A stretch of DNA of 64,000 bases from NCBI GenBank assembly GCA_016712035.1, contig JADJRT010000002.1, positions 186,001-250,000 of the forward strand, in the 5' to 3' direction. Below, in pieces: positions 49,635 through 57,852 of the stretch. This stretch comes from Flammeovirgaceae bacterium. Its GTDB lineage: Bacteria; Bacteroidota; Bacteroidia; Cytophagales; Cyclobacteriaceae. The notes under the pieces were generated by a model. That model was not told the DNA's origin, did not search any database, and was given only the letters and a program-made list of their open reading frames with translations. Within the stretch, counting starts at the first letter, position 1; every line of letters begins with the position of its first letter. Position numbers and translations under genes: made by a program.

Positions 49635-49982
49635 CTAGAATAGCTCGTTTAGAGAGAAAGAGGGGTCGGTTACCTCAAAGCAAAAACGCTGGTACGAAAA
49701 ATAGTTTTGTGCCTCAGCCTGCGCGAAGGATATTTTTCTGGCTTTAACATAAATTAGTGGAAGCTGGTCGAAAGAATTTTCAAGGCCCTTTTCTTTAATT
49801 CCCTTTACTTCAAAAAGTAGTTGAGCGTCAGCCTTGTTGGTTGATCCGCAAGTTTTAGTTATGGAAAAGCCTAATAACCTTCCCTCTGTCAACGCGTGAA
49901 TTGTACGAATTACAACCGGGGTAAGCAGAAAGATAATCAACAGGATGCTTGTCGTGATCCGCATAGGATTTCTTCCATTCAT
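49635..49982 (-). CDS. Small membrane-anchored protein upstream of dabA
   Basis: The ATG at 49982 (MNGRNPMRITTS) or the ATG 18 nt later starts a 115-residue protein with one N-terminal membrane helix (TTSILLIIFLLTPVVI). The rest is soluble: GRLLGFSITKTCG, then LIYVKARKISFAQAEAQNYF. I recognise no family. It is 84 nt upstream of dabA on the same strand, so it may be co-transcribed with it. Confidence 0.55.
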   Translation of the reverse strand: MNGRNPMRITTSILLIIFLLTPVVIRTIHALTEGRLLGFSITKTCGSTNKADAQLLFEVKGIKEKGLENSFDQLPLIYVKARKISFAQAEAQNYFSYQRFCFEVTDPSFSLNELF

Positions 49983-50075
49983 GGACACAAAGGTATTAAA
50001 ATCTATCTCAGTATAAGAGTAAAGAACGCAAGACTGACTTCTGGGTTATTTTCTGTCATTCACTGATTCTGCGTA

Positions 50076-50207
50076 TTGAAGCAAGTGCGTGTATTAATCC
50101 TCTTTAAGAAAAGGGAGTCGTTAGATCCTTCCGAAATTCTTTACACCGCCAAATTCGCTGAAGAGTTTGTAACCCTGATTCATAAACATGAAGAACGGGT
50201 AGCGTAA
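50076..50207 (+). other. Orphan 43-residue open frame, perhaps a gene fragment
   Basis: A frame from a TTG at 50076 to TAA at 50207 reads KQVRVLILFKKRESLDPSE, then ILYTAKFAEEFVTLIHKHEE. Codon usage and amino-acid make-up look coding, but there is a stop upstream and no good start. It may be the tail of a lost gene in the dabA-porin gap (49983-50256). I cannot identify it; no other signal is seen in that gap. Confidence 0.3.
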
Positions 50208-50256
50208 ATAATCTTTTAAGGAACAATAGTCCTATTTTTACACAAACATTAAAGCT

Positions 50257-51600
50257 ATGGCTAAAACTCTTGCTTCTCTGGTATTTCTGTGTTTATGCTT
50301 TTCTGCGCAAGCACAGGAAAAACCCAAAGAAATAACCGAAATGAAATTAACCCTTAATGATGAGGGAAGTCATTATGTAAAAGCCACCTTCCTCAATCAG
50401 GTGTGGCTTAGGTTCAATCAGAGTAATCCAGGCTCGCAGGTTATGAATGAACCCGCTCCCGAAACTTTTGATATCGGACTTAGAAGAACCCGCCTTCAAT
50501 TATATGGGCAGGTAACCGATCGGGTGTTCTTCTACATGCAATTCGGCCAGAATAATTTCAACTATCTTTCTCAGACATCAGGTAACAGAAAAATTCATGC
50601 ATTCTTTCACGATGCCATTGGCGAATACCGAATTTCAAAAGCAAGCGATAAACTAATGCTGGGTGGAGGACTCACCATAACCAATGGCCTGTCGCGATTT
50701 AGCCAACCCAGTGTTGGTACCATTATGACCATGGATGTGCCCGTGTTTGCACAGGCTACGGTTGATCAAACCGATGAATTCTCACGGAAGTTAAGTCTAT
50801 ACGCGCGCGGACAAGTTGGTAAATTAAATTATCGGGTTGTGCTAAGTGATCCCTTTCCTATTACGACAACGGAATAACGCCTCCGCCTCTATCCAGCAAT
50901 GCTAGCTTTTCTCAAAAGGGACACACGAAACAGTATCAGAGCCTCTTTATCTACAACCTATTTGATAAAGAACCGCACACTACACCCTATATGACGGGCA
51001 CCTATTTGGGTAAAAAGAAAATCTTAAATCTTGAAGCCGGATTCATTACACAAAGCAAAGCCATGTGGACGAAAGAAACCGCCAGTCCGGACACAACGTA
51101 TCATAGTTTAAACTTATGGTCAGCCGCCTTATTCTATGATGCGCCCCTTAATTCAGAAAAGGGAACTGCGTTAAGTACCTATGCCGGTTATTTTAATTAC
51201 GATTTTGGACCAGGTTATCTCCGCTATAATGGAATAATGAACCCGGCCTCATCGGTTACCGGACCTTATCCTGCTGGCAGCCAGGGCAACGCCTTTCCCA
51301 TGTTTGGAACGGGCAAAGTTATTTACACACAAATAGGCTACCTGATGAGAAAAGATTTACTCGGTGAGGGGAATGGCGCACTCATGCCATACGCTTCGTT
51401 AATGAGGGCCAAATATGAAAGACTGGATAAACAAATGAACGTTATAGCAGCCGGTGTGAATTGGTTGATTAACGGACATGCTAATAAAATCTAACCTTGA
51501 TGATGTTCAAAACAGGCCTTACTACGAACAGCAAGGGGCTAACTTAATTCGCAGCGGAAGAAAAAATCAGGTAGTGCTTCAGTACCAGATTTATTTTTAA
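50257..51600 (+). CDS. Outer-membrane porin, phosphate-selective porin O/P type (two frameshifts)
   Basis: The ATG gives a signal peptide ending CFSAQAQ. The body is a beta-barrel: VWLRFNQSNPGSQV, FDIGLRRTRLQLYGQV, DRVFFYMQFGQNNFNY, with FHDAIGEYRIS. Breaks: one A lost at 50868-50869 (restores TTNGITPPPLSSNASF) and one A gained at 51486-51489 (restores GHANKSNLDDVQNRPYYEQQ). The true end is 51600, with terminal YQIYF, an aromatic-ended barrel strand as expected for assembly by BAM. Repaired length is 447 residues. The substrate is unknown; its position divergent to dabA might suggest anion (bicarbonate or phosphate) entry, which is speculative. Confidence 0.8.
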
Positions 51601-51643
51601 TATCCACTCATCATTAAATGCAATTTCGCTAGCTGCAAATGAC

Positions 51644-51699
51644 ATTTTTCACATTTTATCAAATTCAAGTATAGCCATCAAAGGATCGATGTGAAAAAA
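51644..51699. terminator. Inverted repeat between convergent genes
   Basis: ATTTTTCACAT (51644-51654) pairs with ATGTGAAAAA (51689-51698), with a 34-nt loop. It lies in the 178-nt gap between the porin end and the convergent gene at 51779. A terminator role fits the position, though the loop is long. Otherwise the gap shows nothing but AT-rich sequence. Confidence 0.35.
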
Positions 51700-51778
51700 T
51701 AGACTGAATAATTTCAAAAGACTATACGTAAGAGAAGATTCTATCCGAAGAAGTTACTAAGGCCATTTTTTAAATATT

Positions 51779-52318
51779 CTAAAATCTACTAAAATACATA
51801 TACCAATTCCATTCCCACGTTTTACCCTTGTCATCCGAAAATGCCTGACTCCAAACTGGTTTATTCTCATCCCTTACATCCCATCGAAATACAACAAAAA
51901 TTTCTTTATCATTAAAAGTATCTCTGGCGAAAAAGTGAGCCACCTTATTCTCAAAAGAACCTATTACAGCTGGCTGTAATACTCCCTGGTTCGAATCAGC
52001 CCAATAAATACTCCATAATTTACTTTTAAGATCAAAAAGTCGGATTGACATTCCTTCGAACGGTACACCATTAAAAGTAGCTAGGTAATTATCCACATTG
52101 CCAATGCCATTCAATACCTTATACATTTCTTGAGTAGATTCAAATTCTTCCCATTCATTGGAATTCTCTAATCGTACTTTCAATTTTCTGTTACGAAGTC
52201 TCCATTTACCTACAAAAAAATCAAAGTCGTGTGCAGATGAAGTTGGCGATGCTGTGATTATTATGTCCCCATTTATATCATGATTTATTATAGGAATTTT
52301 TATTTCGTCACTGTTCAT
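51779..52318 (-). CDS. Unrecognised soluble protein, DUF1579-like
   Basis: A 179-residue intact protein. It has no signal peptide. The core begins HDFDFFVGKWRLRNRKL, which resembles the beta-barrel start of DUF1579-type proteins, followed by GIGNVDNYLATFNGVPFEGM, LFDLKSKLWSIYWAD and FRWDVRDENKPVWSQAFS. The end is rich in Trp (KTWEWNWYMYF). Such proteins are lipocalin-like, but the ligand is unknown. It diverges from marC, with about 130 nt between. Confidence 0.6.
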   Translation of the reverse strand: MNSDEIKIPIINHDINGDIIITASPTSSAHDFDFFVGKWRLRNRKLKVRLENSNEWEEFESTQEMYKVLNGIGNVDNYLATFNGVPFEGMSIRLFDLKSKLWSIYWADSNQGVLQPAVIGSFENKVAHFFARDTFNDKEIFVVFRWDVRDENKPVWSQAFSDDKGKTWEWNWYMYFSRF

Positions 52319-52448
52319 TGTATTGATCTTGGTTGATAGTCAAAAATACAAATTTGAAAGAAGATACAGCTATCTTAAAAGTATGCCACGTAGTCCGAGA
52401 ATTTCAACCAACCAAAATTCTGCTAACTTTACGTCCTTAATTTTCACT

Positions 52449-53018
52449 ATGAATTTCAAAGAAATATTTTCAGTCTCCCTTATTCTCTTCTCCGTGATCG
52501 ATATCATCGGCTCGGTACCCTTCATCATTCAGATAAAAAAGAGAGAGGGAAGAATCCATGCAGAAAAAGCTACAATTATCTCGGCCGTACTAATGGTCGT
52601 GTTTCTGTACCTTGGCCAATCCATCCTTAATCTTTTTGGTTTGGATGTAGCCTCTTTTGCAGTAGCCGGAGCCATCGTTATTTTTATTGTAGCCATGGAA
52701 ATGCTTTTAGGTATAACCCTGATCAAAGACGATCCAGATGTAAAAGGCACGGGGTCCATTGTTCCCTTAGCGTTTCCGTTAATAGCGGGTGCCGGTACAC
52801 TTACTACCATTCTTTCGCTGCGGGCTGTTTATGAAGTGCAAAATGTACTGATAGGCATTTTGGTAAACCTCATCTTTGTTTACCTCGTTCTTCGATCGGT
52901 TTCGTGGCTTGAACGAGTAATTGGTAAAACTGGCTTTGCTATCTTGCGAAGAATCTTTGGCGTAATCCTACTTGCCATCGCGGTGAAAATTTTAAAAACA
53001 AATTTATTTCCGTTATGA
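52449..53018 (+). CDS. MarC family membrane protein (UPF0056)
   Basis: The ATG at 52449 (MNFKEIFSVSLILFSVIDI) is the family-like start; the longer open frame begins in non-coding sequence. The product has 189 residues and six helices, with the family signatures DIIGSVPFIIQ and PLAFPLIAGAGTLTTIL. It was once linked to multiple antibiotic resistance, but no transport activity is proven. Its TGA overlaps the rnhA ATG (ATGA). Confidence 0.88.
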   Translation: MNFKEIFSVSLILFSVIDIIGSVPFIIQIKKREGRIHAEKATIISAVLMVVFLYLGQSILNLFGLDVASFAVAGAIVIFIVAMEMLLGITLIKDDPDVKGTGSIVPLAFPLIAGAGTLTTILSLRAVYEVQNVLIGILVNLIFVYLVLRSVSWLERVIGKTGFAILRRIFGVILLAIAVKILKTNLFPL

Positions 53019-53472
53019 TTCGGATTTACACCGATGGTGCTGCGCAAGGAAACCCCGGGCCTGGTGGGTATGGTACCATTCTTAAATTCAATCAGCACAC
53101 GAAAGAACTTGCCGATGGTTTTCGGTTAACTACCAATAACCGTATGGAATTGTTAGCGGTGATTGCCGGACTGGAAGCCATTAAAAGTTTAGGGATTCCT
53201 GTTACCATTTATTCCGATTCAAAATATGTGGTAGATGCCGTAGAGAAAGGGTGGATCTGGGGTTGGCAAAAAAAGGAGTTTGCAAAAAAGCAAATGACGA
53301 TTTATGGCAACGCTACATTCCATTACATCATAAATACAAACCAAAATTTGTATGGATTAAGGGCCATGCGGGCCATCCGGAAAATGAACGCTGCGACCAA
53401 CTGGCTGTAAGCGCAGCCCTCGATGGCGATTTAGGAATTGATACGTGGTACGAAAACAATCGCACAGAATAG
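53015..53472 (+). CDS. rnhA: Ribonuclease HI (one frameshift)
   Basis: Starts MIRIYTDGAAQGNPGPGGYG with the first catalytic Asp. The remaining carboxylates are in NNRMELLAVIAGL, YSDSKYVVDAVEKGW and NERCDQLAV. The frame breaks in A6 at 53284-53289; one more A gives EFAKKANDDLWQRY and then the basic loop and KFVWIKGHAGHPENERCD. Repaired length is 152 residues, normal. It removes RNA from RNA-DNA hybrids. Overlaps marC by ATGA. Confidence 0.9.
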
Positions 53473-53526
53473 CCATTAGTGTGATTAAATCGAAACCTGT
53501 ATATTTATTCTTTAAAGCTTATTGAT

Positions 53527-54437
53527 TTGTCTACCGAACCCGTAGCTATTCATTTCTCTTCTGCCAGCCTTAATGCGCTTAACATTTGTTTAGCCATTAT
53601 CATGTTCGGTGTCGCGCTAGACATCAAGTGGACTCACTTTGCAGGACTAGCTAAACAGAAAAAGGTAGTCGCCACCGGATTGTTCTCACAATTTGTTCTA
53701 CTTCCACTCCTTACAGTATTGCTAATTGCCTTCTTACCCATTAGTAAGGGAATTGCATTAGGCATGTTACTAGTTGCTTGCTGCCCAGGTGGCAATGTTT
53801 CTAATTTTTTCACACAGCTTGCGCGGGGCATGTCGCTTTATCGGTTACATTAACCGCCTTTTCGTCTTTGTTGGCTTTCGTAATTACACCTATCAGTTTT
53901 TTTCTTTGGGCTTCGTTATTGCCTTCCCTTTCGGCCGAAATCCGAACCTTCGAAATTGATTTCACATCCCTTGCAATCAATATGGTTTCTATTCTTCTGG
54001 TTCCCTTGATATTGGGAATGTTGGTAGCAGCCCGGTTCGCAGCCATTGCAAAAAAGATTGCCGGCCCTATTCGTATTCTCTCTATGTTGATGTTAACAGG
54101 ATTTATTGTAGTGGCTGTTCTCAACAATCAGGAGGGATTTGCCGCTAACCTGGGCGAAGTATTTTGGATTGTTCTTCTTCATAACGGATCCGTTCTGATA
54201 GCTGCCTATTTTTTCAGTGCCACACTTAAGAATGATGAGGCCGTAAACCGCACGGTAGCCATCGAAACGGGTATCCAAAATTCAGGCTTGGGGCTAATCC
54301 TTATTTTTAATTTCTTTGATGGCAATACAGCGATGGCCGTTGTAGCTGCCTGGTGGGGTGTTTGGCATTTGATATCCGGTTTTGCTTTTGCCGCTTTTGT
54401 TCGAAGCAGAATTACCCGCCAAACAGTTCAATCTTGA
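53527..54437 (+). CDS. Bile acid:sodium symporter (BASS) family transporter (one frameshift)
   Basis: A TTG at 53527 is the best start. The N-terminal half has NICLAIIMFGVALDIKW and LLVACCPGGNVSNFFTQLA, the family's crossover region. The frame breaks near 53830; one more A (GGCAATGTC) gives ARGNVALSVTLTAFSSLLAF and joins the second half (TGIQNSGLGLILI). Repaired length is 303 residues, about ten helices. Members carry organic anions with sodium; the substrate here is unknown. Confidence 0.86.
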
Positions 54438-54447
54438 TTGTAAGAAC

Positions 54448-55505
54448 GTGATTCAAAAAATTATTTATCATGTATTAAAAAATTACTGTCGCTTTGCCTT
54501 GCGGTTTTACTTCAGGCAATGGCAAATTCATAAATATGCACCCATAGCCGATGGACCTGTAATCTTTGTGGCGAATCACCAAAACGCTTTTTTAGATGCC
54601 ATCCTCATGATTTGCAGTTCGCATCGAAAACCGTGGGCGCTAACACGCTCAGGCGTTTTTGAGAAACCCTTGGTGCGCAAATTCTTAACGACAATCCACA
54701 TGCTGCCTGTCTATCGCTTTCGCGATGGCTTTAGTACGCTTCGAAAAAATGACGAGATGATTGAAACCTGCGCAAATCTTTTGCATACAGGGAAATGCCT
54801 TTTGGTTTTTGGTGAAGGTAACCACAATGATCAATGGTCCTTACGGTCGCTTCAGAAAGGATTTGCCCGCATTGCCCTGGCCGCAGAAGAGAAAAATAAT
54901 TGGCAGCTAGGAGTAAAGATTGTTCCCGTTGGTTTGCAATATGATTCGCACGAAAAGTTTCGCTCACGTGTACTGGTAAGTTTTGGAGCTCCTTTACTAG
55001 TAAATCAAATTGCCAACCCCTCCAAAACATTACTGGAAAACATAGATAGCCTTATTAAGACAACAGCCGATTCCTTTGACCCCTTGATTCTGCATATCAA
55101 TCCCGATCAGTATGAAAAGCGGTTAGCTTATTTTCAGGCAAACCGGGAAATAAAAAAGATCTGCTAGAGCAGCTAAAGTCCGATCAAAAGGTGGTCGATC
55201 AGGCAAACCCGGAAATAGAAGTTATAGCTAAACCTTCCGGCAAGAACATAAAATGGTTAAACCCGATTTACCTTTATCAATATGTAAATCACATATTCCC
55301 CACACTTATTGTTCGTTGGATACTACGAACGAAGGTTAAGGATCCCCAATTTATTGGTTCATTGAAATTTGCCTCAGGATTAGTGCTAATCCCATTTTTC
55401 TACACCGTTCAAACCTGTATCTGTTTTTTACTCTCAGGGTCAGCTGCTATTTCAACTCTTTACTTTATCTCGCTTCCCCTTAGTATTGCACTAAGAAGAT
55501 CTTAA
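54448..55505 (+). CDS. 1-acylglycerol-3-phosphate acyltransferase-like (PlsC family, one frameshift)
   Basis: A GTG at 54448 is the likely start (IQKIIYHVLKNYCRF), 10 nt after the BASS stop. The HX4D box is in VANHQNAFLDAILM and the second block is VFGEGNHNDQWSLRSLQKG. The frame breaks in A6 at 55152-55157; one more A gives NREIKKDLLEQLKSD. The extra C-terminal part adds two helices (LVLIPFFYTVQTCICFLL). Repaired length is 352 residues, longer than standard PlsC, as in Bacteroidota homologues. It acylates lyso-lipids at the membrane. Its stop shares TTAA with the convergent gene. Confidence 0.83.
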
Positions 55506-56839
55506 AATTCCTCTTCGTTTAACCGAATACCAAATTCTTGCAGTTCTTCCAGTACCGGATCATAAATTTCTTTCAGTACCGGTATAACCACACCTCGGGC
55601 TTTAATTTTTCCCTCTAGTAAAAGTCTGGTCACAATCGCTAATGGAAGTCCCACAGTTTTTGCCATCGCTGTATTTATTTCATTTTCTCCCGTGGCGATC
55701 AGGTGAGCTTGGATTTCCTTTTGCACATCATCCTTTAAAAAGCGAAAGCGATGCCACATCACAATTAAATCTTTATCACCCTGTTTAAGTTTCCATCTTT
55801 TATTCAGAATATGCTCCAGTACCTGAGCTGGTGTACCTTTTGGTAATCCTACTAACTCATCCGAAAAGAAACCACTCCATCGTAGCTTGTTTATCTCCTC
55901 CCCGGTAAGGGACAGATTAAAAACCTTGCAGATTTTTTCCTCTATTGAATTTGATGGGTGATAGGCAAGAAAAGAATTTAAAAAGTCTCGGTGTGTCATA
56001 AGGCCTACTCCCTCCATCGAATAACTATCATCGCAACAACCTACCTGCACCAATATATTCCACGCACTGCAAAATCCCTTATTGCGCAAGGTGCCGCGCA
56101 GCATAGTTTTAATTCCCTGCAAGCCATACGTCTCTAAATACTTTAACGAATCGCGATTTGCATAGCCCTCGTAATCACCAAGGCCTGGAACAACTACCGG
56201 GGTTGTGCGCGTAAAAACTCTTTGATATGGAATGAATTTATACTGACCCTCTTGCAAATATTTAGCGGTGCCCTGGCCAGCCATCACAACGTTGCGCGGG
56301 TTCCAGGTGAATTTGTAGCGCCATGGATTTTGCGGATCCGTGTCGGGCGCAATTAAGCCTCCGGTAAAAGATTCGAAAGAAGTAAGTATGCCCCCCTGAT
56401 TTTTAATCTTATCGATCACCTGCATGCCACTCATATGATCGATACCCGGATCTAATCCACACTCATTTAGAAATAACAGATTCTTTTGTTTTGCCTGCTC
56501 ATCGAACCCCTTCATTTCGTCCGACACATAGCTCGCTGTTAAAAAATGTTTCCCTTCTTCGAGGCAGATAGAAGCGGCACTAGGATGCAGGTGAGCCGGC
56601 AATAAAGAAACAACAAGTCTATGTGCCTGAATAATCCTTCGGCTTTCTTCCTTGCGTTCAATATTAAATTCTATGGCCTCGCCATTAGTAAATCCGGTAA
56701 TGCGCTCCGTGGCCTGCGCCAACGAAATATCTCCTACGGTAATGGTCCATCCACGCGATCCTCCTTTCTGTAATAAGTAGGCTATTAATGTGGAGGAAGA
56801 TCGGCCCGCACCAAGAATTAGTATATCTTTATGTACCAT
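55502..56839 (-). CDS. Saccharopine dehydrogenase family protein (LYS9-like)
   Basis: An intact 445-residue protein. The Rossmann start is DILILGAGRSSSTLIAYLL. The middle has NECGLDPGIDHMSGMQVID, SFTGGLIAPDTDPQNPWRYK and FTWNPRNVVMAGQGTA, and the C-terminal domain has DELVGLPKGTPAQVLEHIL. It matches the saccharopine dehydrogenase (glutamate-forming) fold, in the lysine degradation direction. Whether the substrate is saccharopine or a relative such as carboxynorspermidine is not certain. Convergent with the acyltransferase, sharing the stop bases TTAA. Confidence 0.87.
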   Translation of the reverse strand: MVHKDILILGAGRSSSTLIAYLLQKGGSRGWTITVGDISLAQATERITGFTNGEAIEFNIERKEESRRIIQAHRLVVSLLPAHLHPSAASICLEEGKHFLTASYVSDEMKGFDEQAKQKNLLFLNECGLDPGIDHMSGMQVIDKIKNQGGILTSFESFTGGLIAPDTDPQNPWRYKFTWNPRNVVMAGQGTAKYLQEGQYKFIPYQRVFTRTTPVVVPGLGDYEGYANRDSLKYLETYGLQGIKTMLRGTLRNKGFCSAWNILVQVGCCDDSYSMEGVGLMTHRDFLNSFLAYHPSNSIEEKICKVFNLSLTGEEINKLRWSGFFSDELVGLPKGTPAQVLEHILNKRWKLKQGDKDLIVMWHRFRFLKDDVQKEIQAHLIATGENEINTAMAKTVGLPLAIVTRLLLEGKIKARGVVIPVLKEIYDPVLEELQEFGIRLNEEEF

Positions 56840-56888
56840 AATTCGCTTAAGAAAGTATAAAATAAATGAATTAGCGAGATTATTTCCG

Positions 56889-56914
56889 AACCTTGGGAAG
56901 GTTTATTACCTTTC
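56889..56914 (+). promoter_or_regulatory. Small hairpin and -7-like box before cdd
   Basis: AACCTT-GGG-AAGGTT (56889-56903) can form a 6-bp stem, immediately followed by TACCTTTC (56907-56914), which resembles the -7 box. It lies 24 nt before the ATG of cdd. Function is inferred from place and shape only. Confidence 0.25.
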
Positions 56915-56937
56915 TAATTCGAGAAACCACCTAGGGT

Positions 56938-57408
56938 ATGAAGGGATTTGAGATTTTTAAATCAATCGATGACCTTGACACAGAGTCAAAATATTTGATC
57001 CACAAAGCCAAGGAGGCCGCGCATCATGCCTATGCCCCCTATTCCAAATTCCATGTAGGGGCAGCACTGTTATTGGATGATGGTACGCTGGTAACCGGAT
57101 CGAATCAGGAAAATGCATCGTACCCACTTTGCATGTGTGCCGAACGAGTGGCTTTGTATACGGCTGTATCGCAACATGCCGGAAAGAAGATTGTTAAAAT
57201 GGCTATTGTTGCCCATAAAAAAAATCATAAAGAACTTACCGCGGCAGCTTCTTGTGGCGCTTGCCGACAAGTAATGGCTGAGTTTGAGGAAAGGCAGCAT
57301 AAACCTTTTGAAATTGTAATGCATCATACAGATAACCAATGGATAAGATGTGCTTCAGCTGCTTCCTTACTCCCTTTCGTATTCACCAAAGAAAGCCTGA
57401 ATGACTAA
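56938..57408 (+). CDS. cdd: Cytidine deaminase
   Basis: An intact 156-residue protein with the zinc-site motifs CAERVALY (Cys and catalytic Glu) and SCGACRQVM. Also present is the substrate loop YAPYSKFHVGAALLLDDG and GSNQENASYPLCMCAER. It converts cytidine and deoxycytidine to uridine forms for pyrimidine salvage, complementing pyrD here. Its promoter region is the gap after the divergent saccharopine dehydrogenase gene. The next gene starts 40 nt downstream. Confidence 0.93.
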   Translation: MKGFEIFKSIDDLDTESKYLIHKAKEAAHHAYAPYSKFHVGAALLLDDGTLVTGSNQENASYPLCMCAERVALYTAVSQHAGKKIVKMAIVAHKKNHKELTAAASCGACRQVMAEFEERQHKPFEIVMHHTDNQWIRCASAASLLPFVFTKESLND

Positions 57409-57448
57409 TTTCTACATTCGAAATATTTTTTAAACTAAACTAATTTCC

Positions 57449-57811
57449 GTGCAACCACTTCAACTACCTGCTACCGATTTAACACCTGCCATTCACTTTG
57501 ATAAGGAAAAAGAAATCTTTCTAATAGAAGGAAGATCCGTGGCGGATAACCCCGAACCCACGTTTGAACAAGCCTTGAACTGGTTACAAGAGTACAGTAA
57601 ATCACCGAATAGCACTACCAAATTTTGTCTCAAATTTGAATATTACAATCCGGCTACGGCCCGTTTACTACTCAATCTTTTTAAGGTGCTGGAAAATATG
57701 AAAGGCGCTAAAATTATTTGGCAATTTCTGGAAGATGATGAAGACATGGAGGAGTCTGGACAGGAACTTGCTGAACTGGTAACCATTCCGTTTGATTTTC
57801 AACCGTACTAG
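57449..57811 (+). CDS. SiaC-family regulatory phosphoprotein (DUF1987)
   Basis: A GTG start at 57449 gives 120 residues. The core DKEKEIFLIEGRSVADNPEP and FCLKFEYYNPATARLLLNL are typical of DUF1987/SiaC. The family folds like an anti-sigma antagonist; in Pseudomonas SiaC is controlled by SiaA/SiaB phosphorylation and activates a diguanylate cyclase. Neither SiaA nor SiaB nor a cyclase is visible in this window, so the partners are elsewhere or different. Its gene is directly followed, 41 nt on, by a TerB-like/ABC fusion. Confidence 0.85.
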   Translation: MQPLQLPATDLTPAIHFDKEKEIFLIEGRSVADNPEPTFEQALNWLQEYSKSPNSTTKFCLKFEYYNPATARLLLNLFKVLENMKGAKIIWQFLEDDEDMEESGQELAELVTIPFDFQPY

Positions 57812-57852
57812 CCTAAATTGTTGGATAGCTTTCATCCCGAATCTAACAATCC

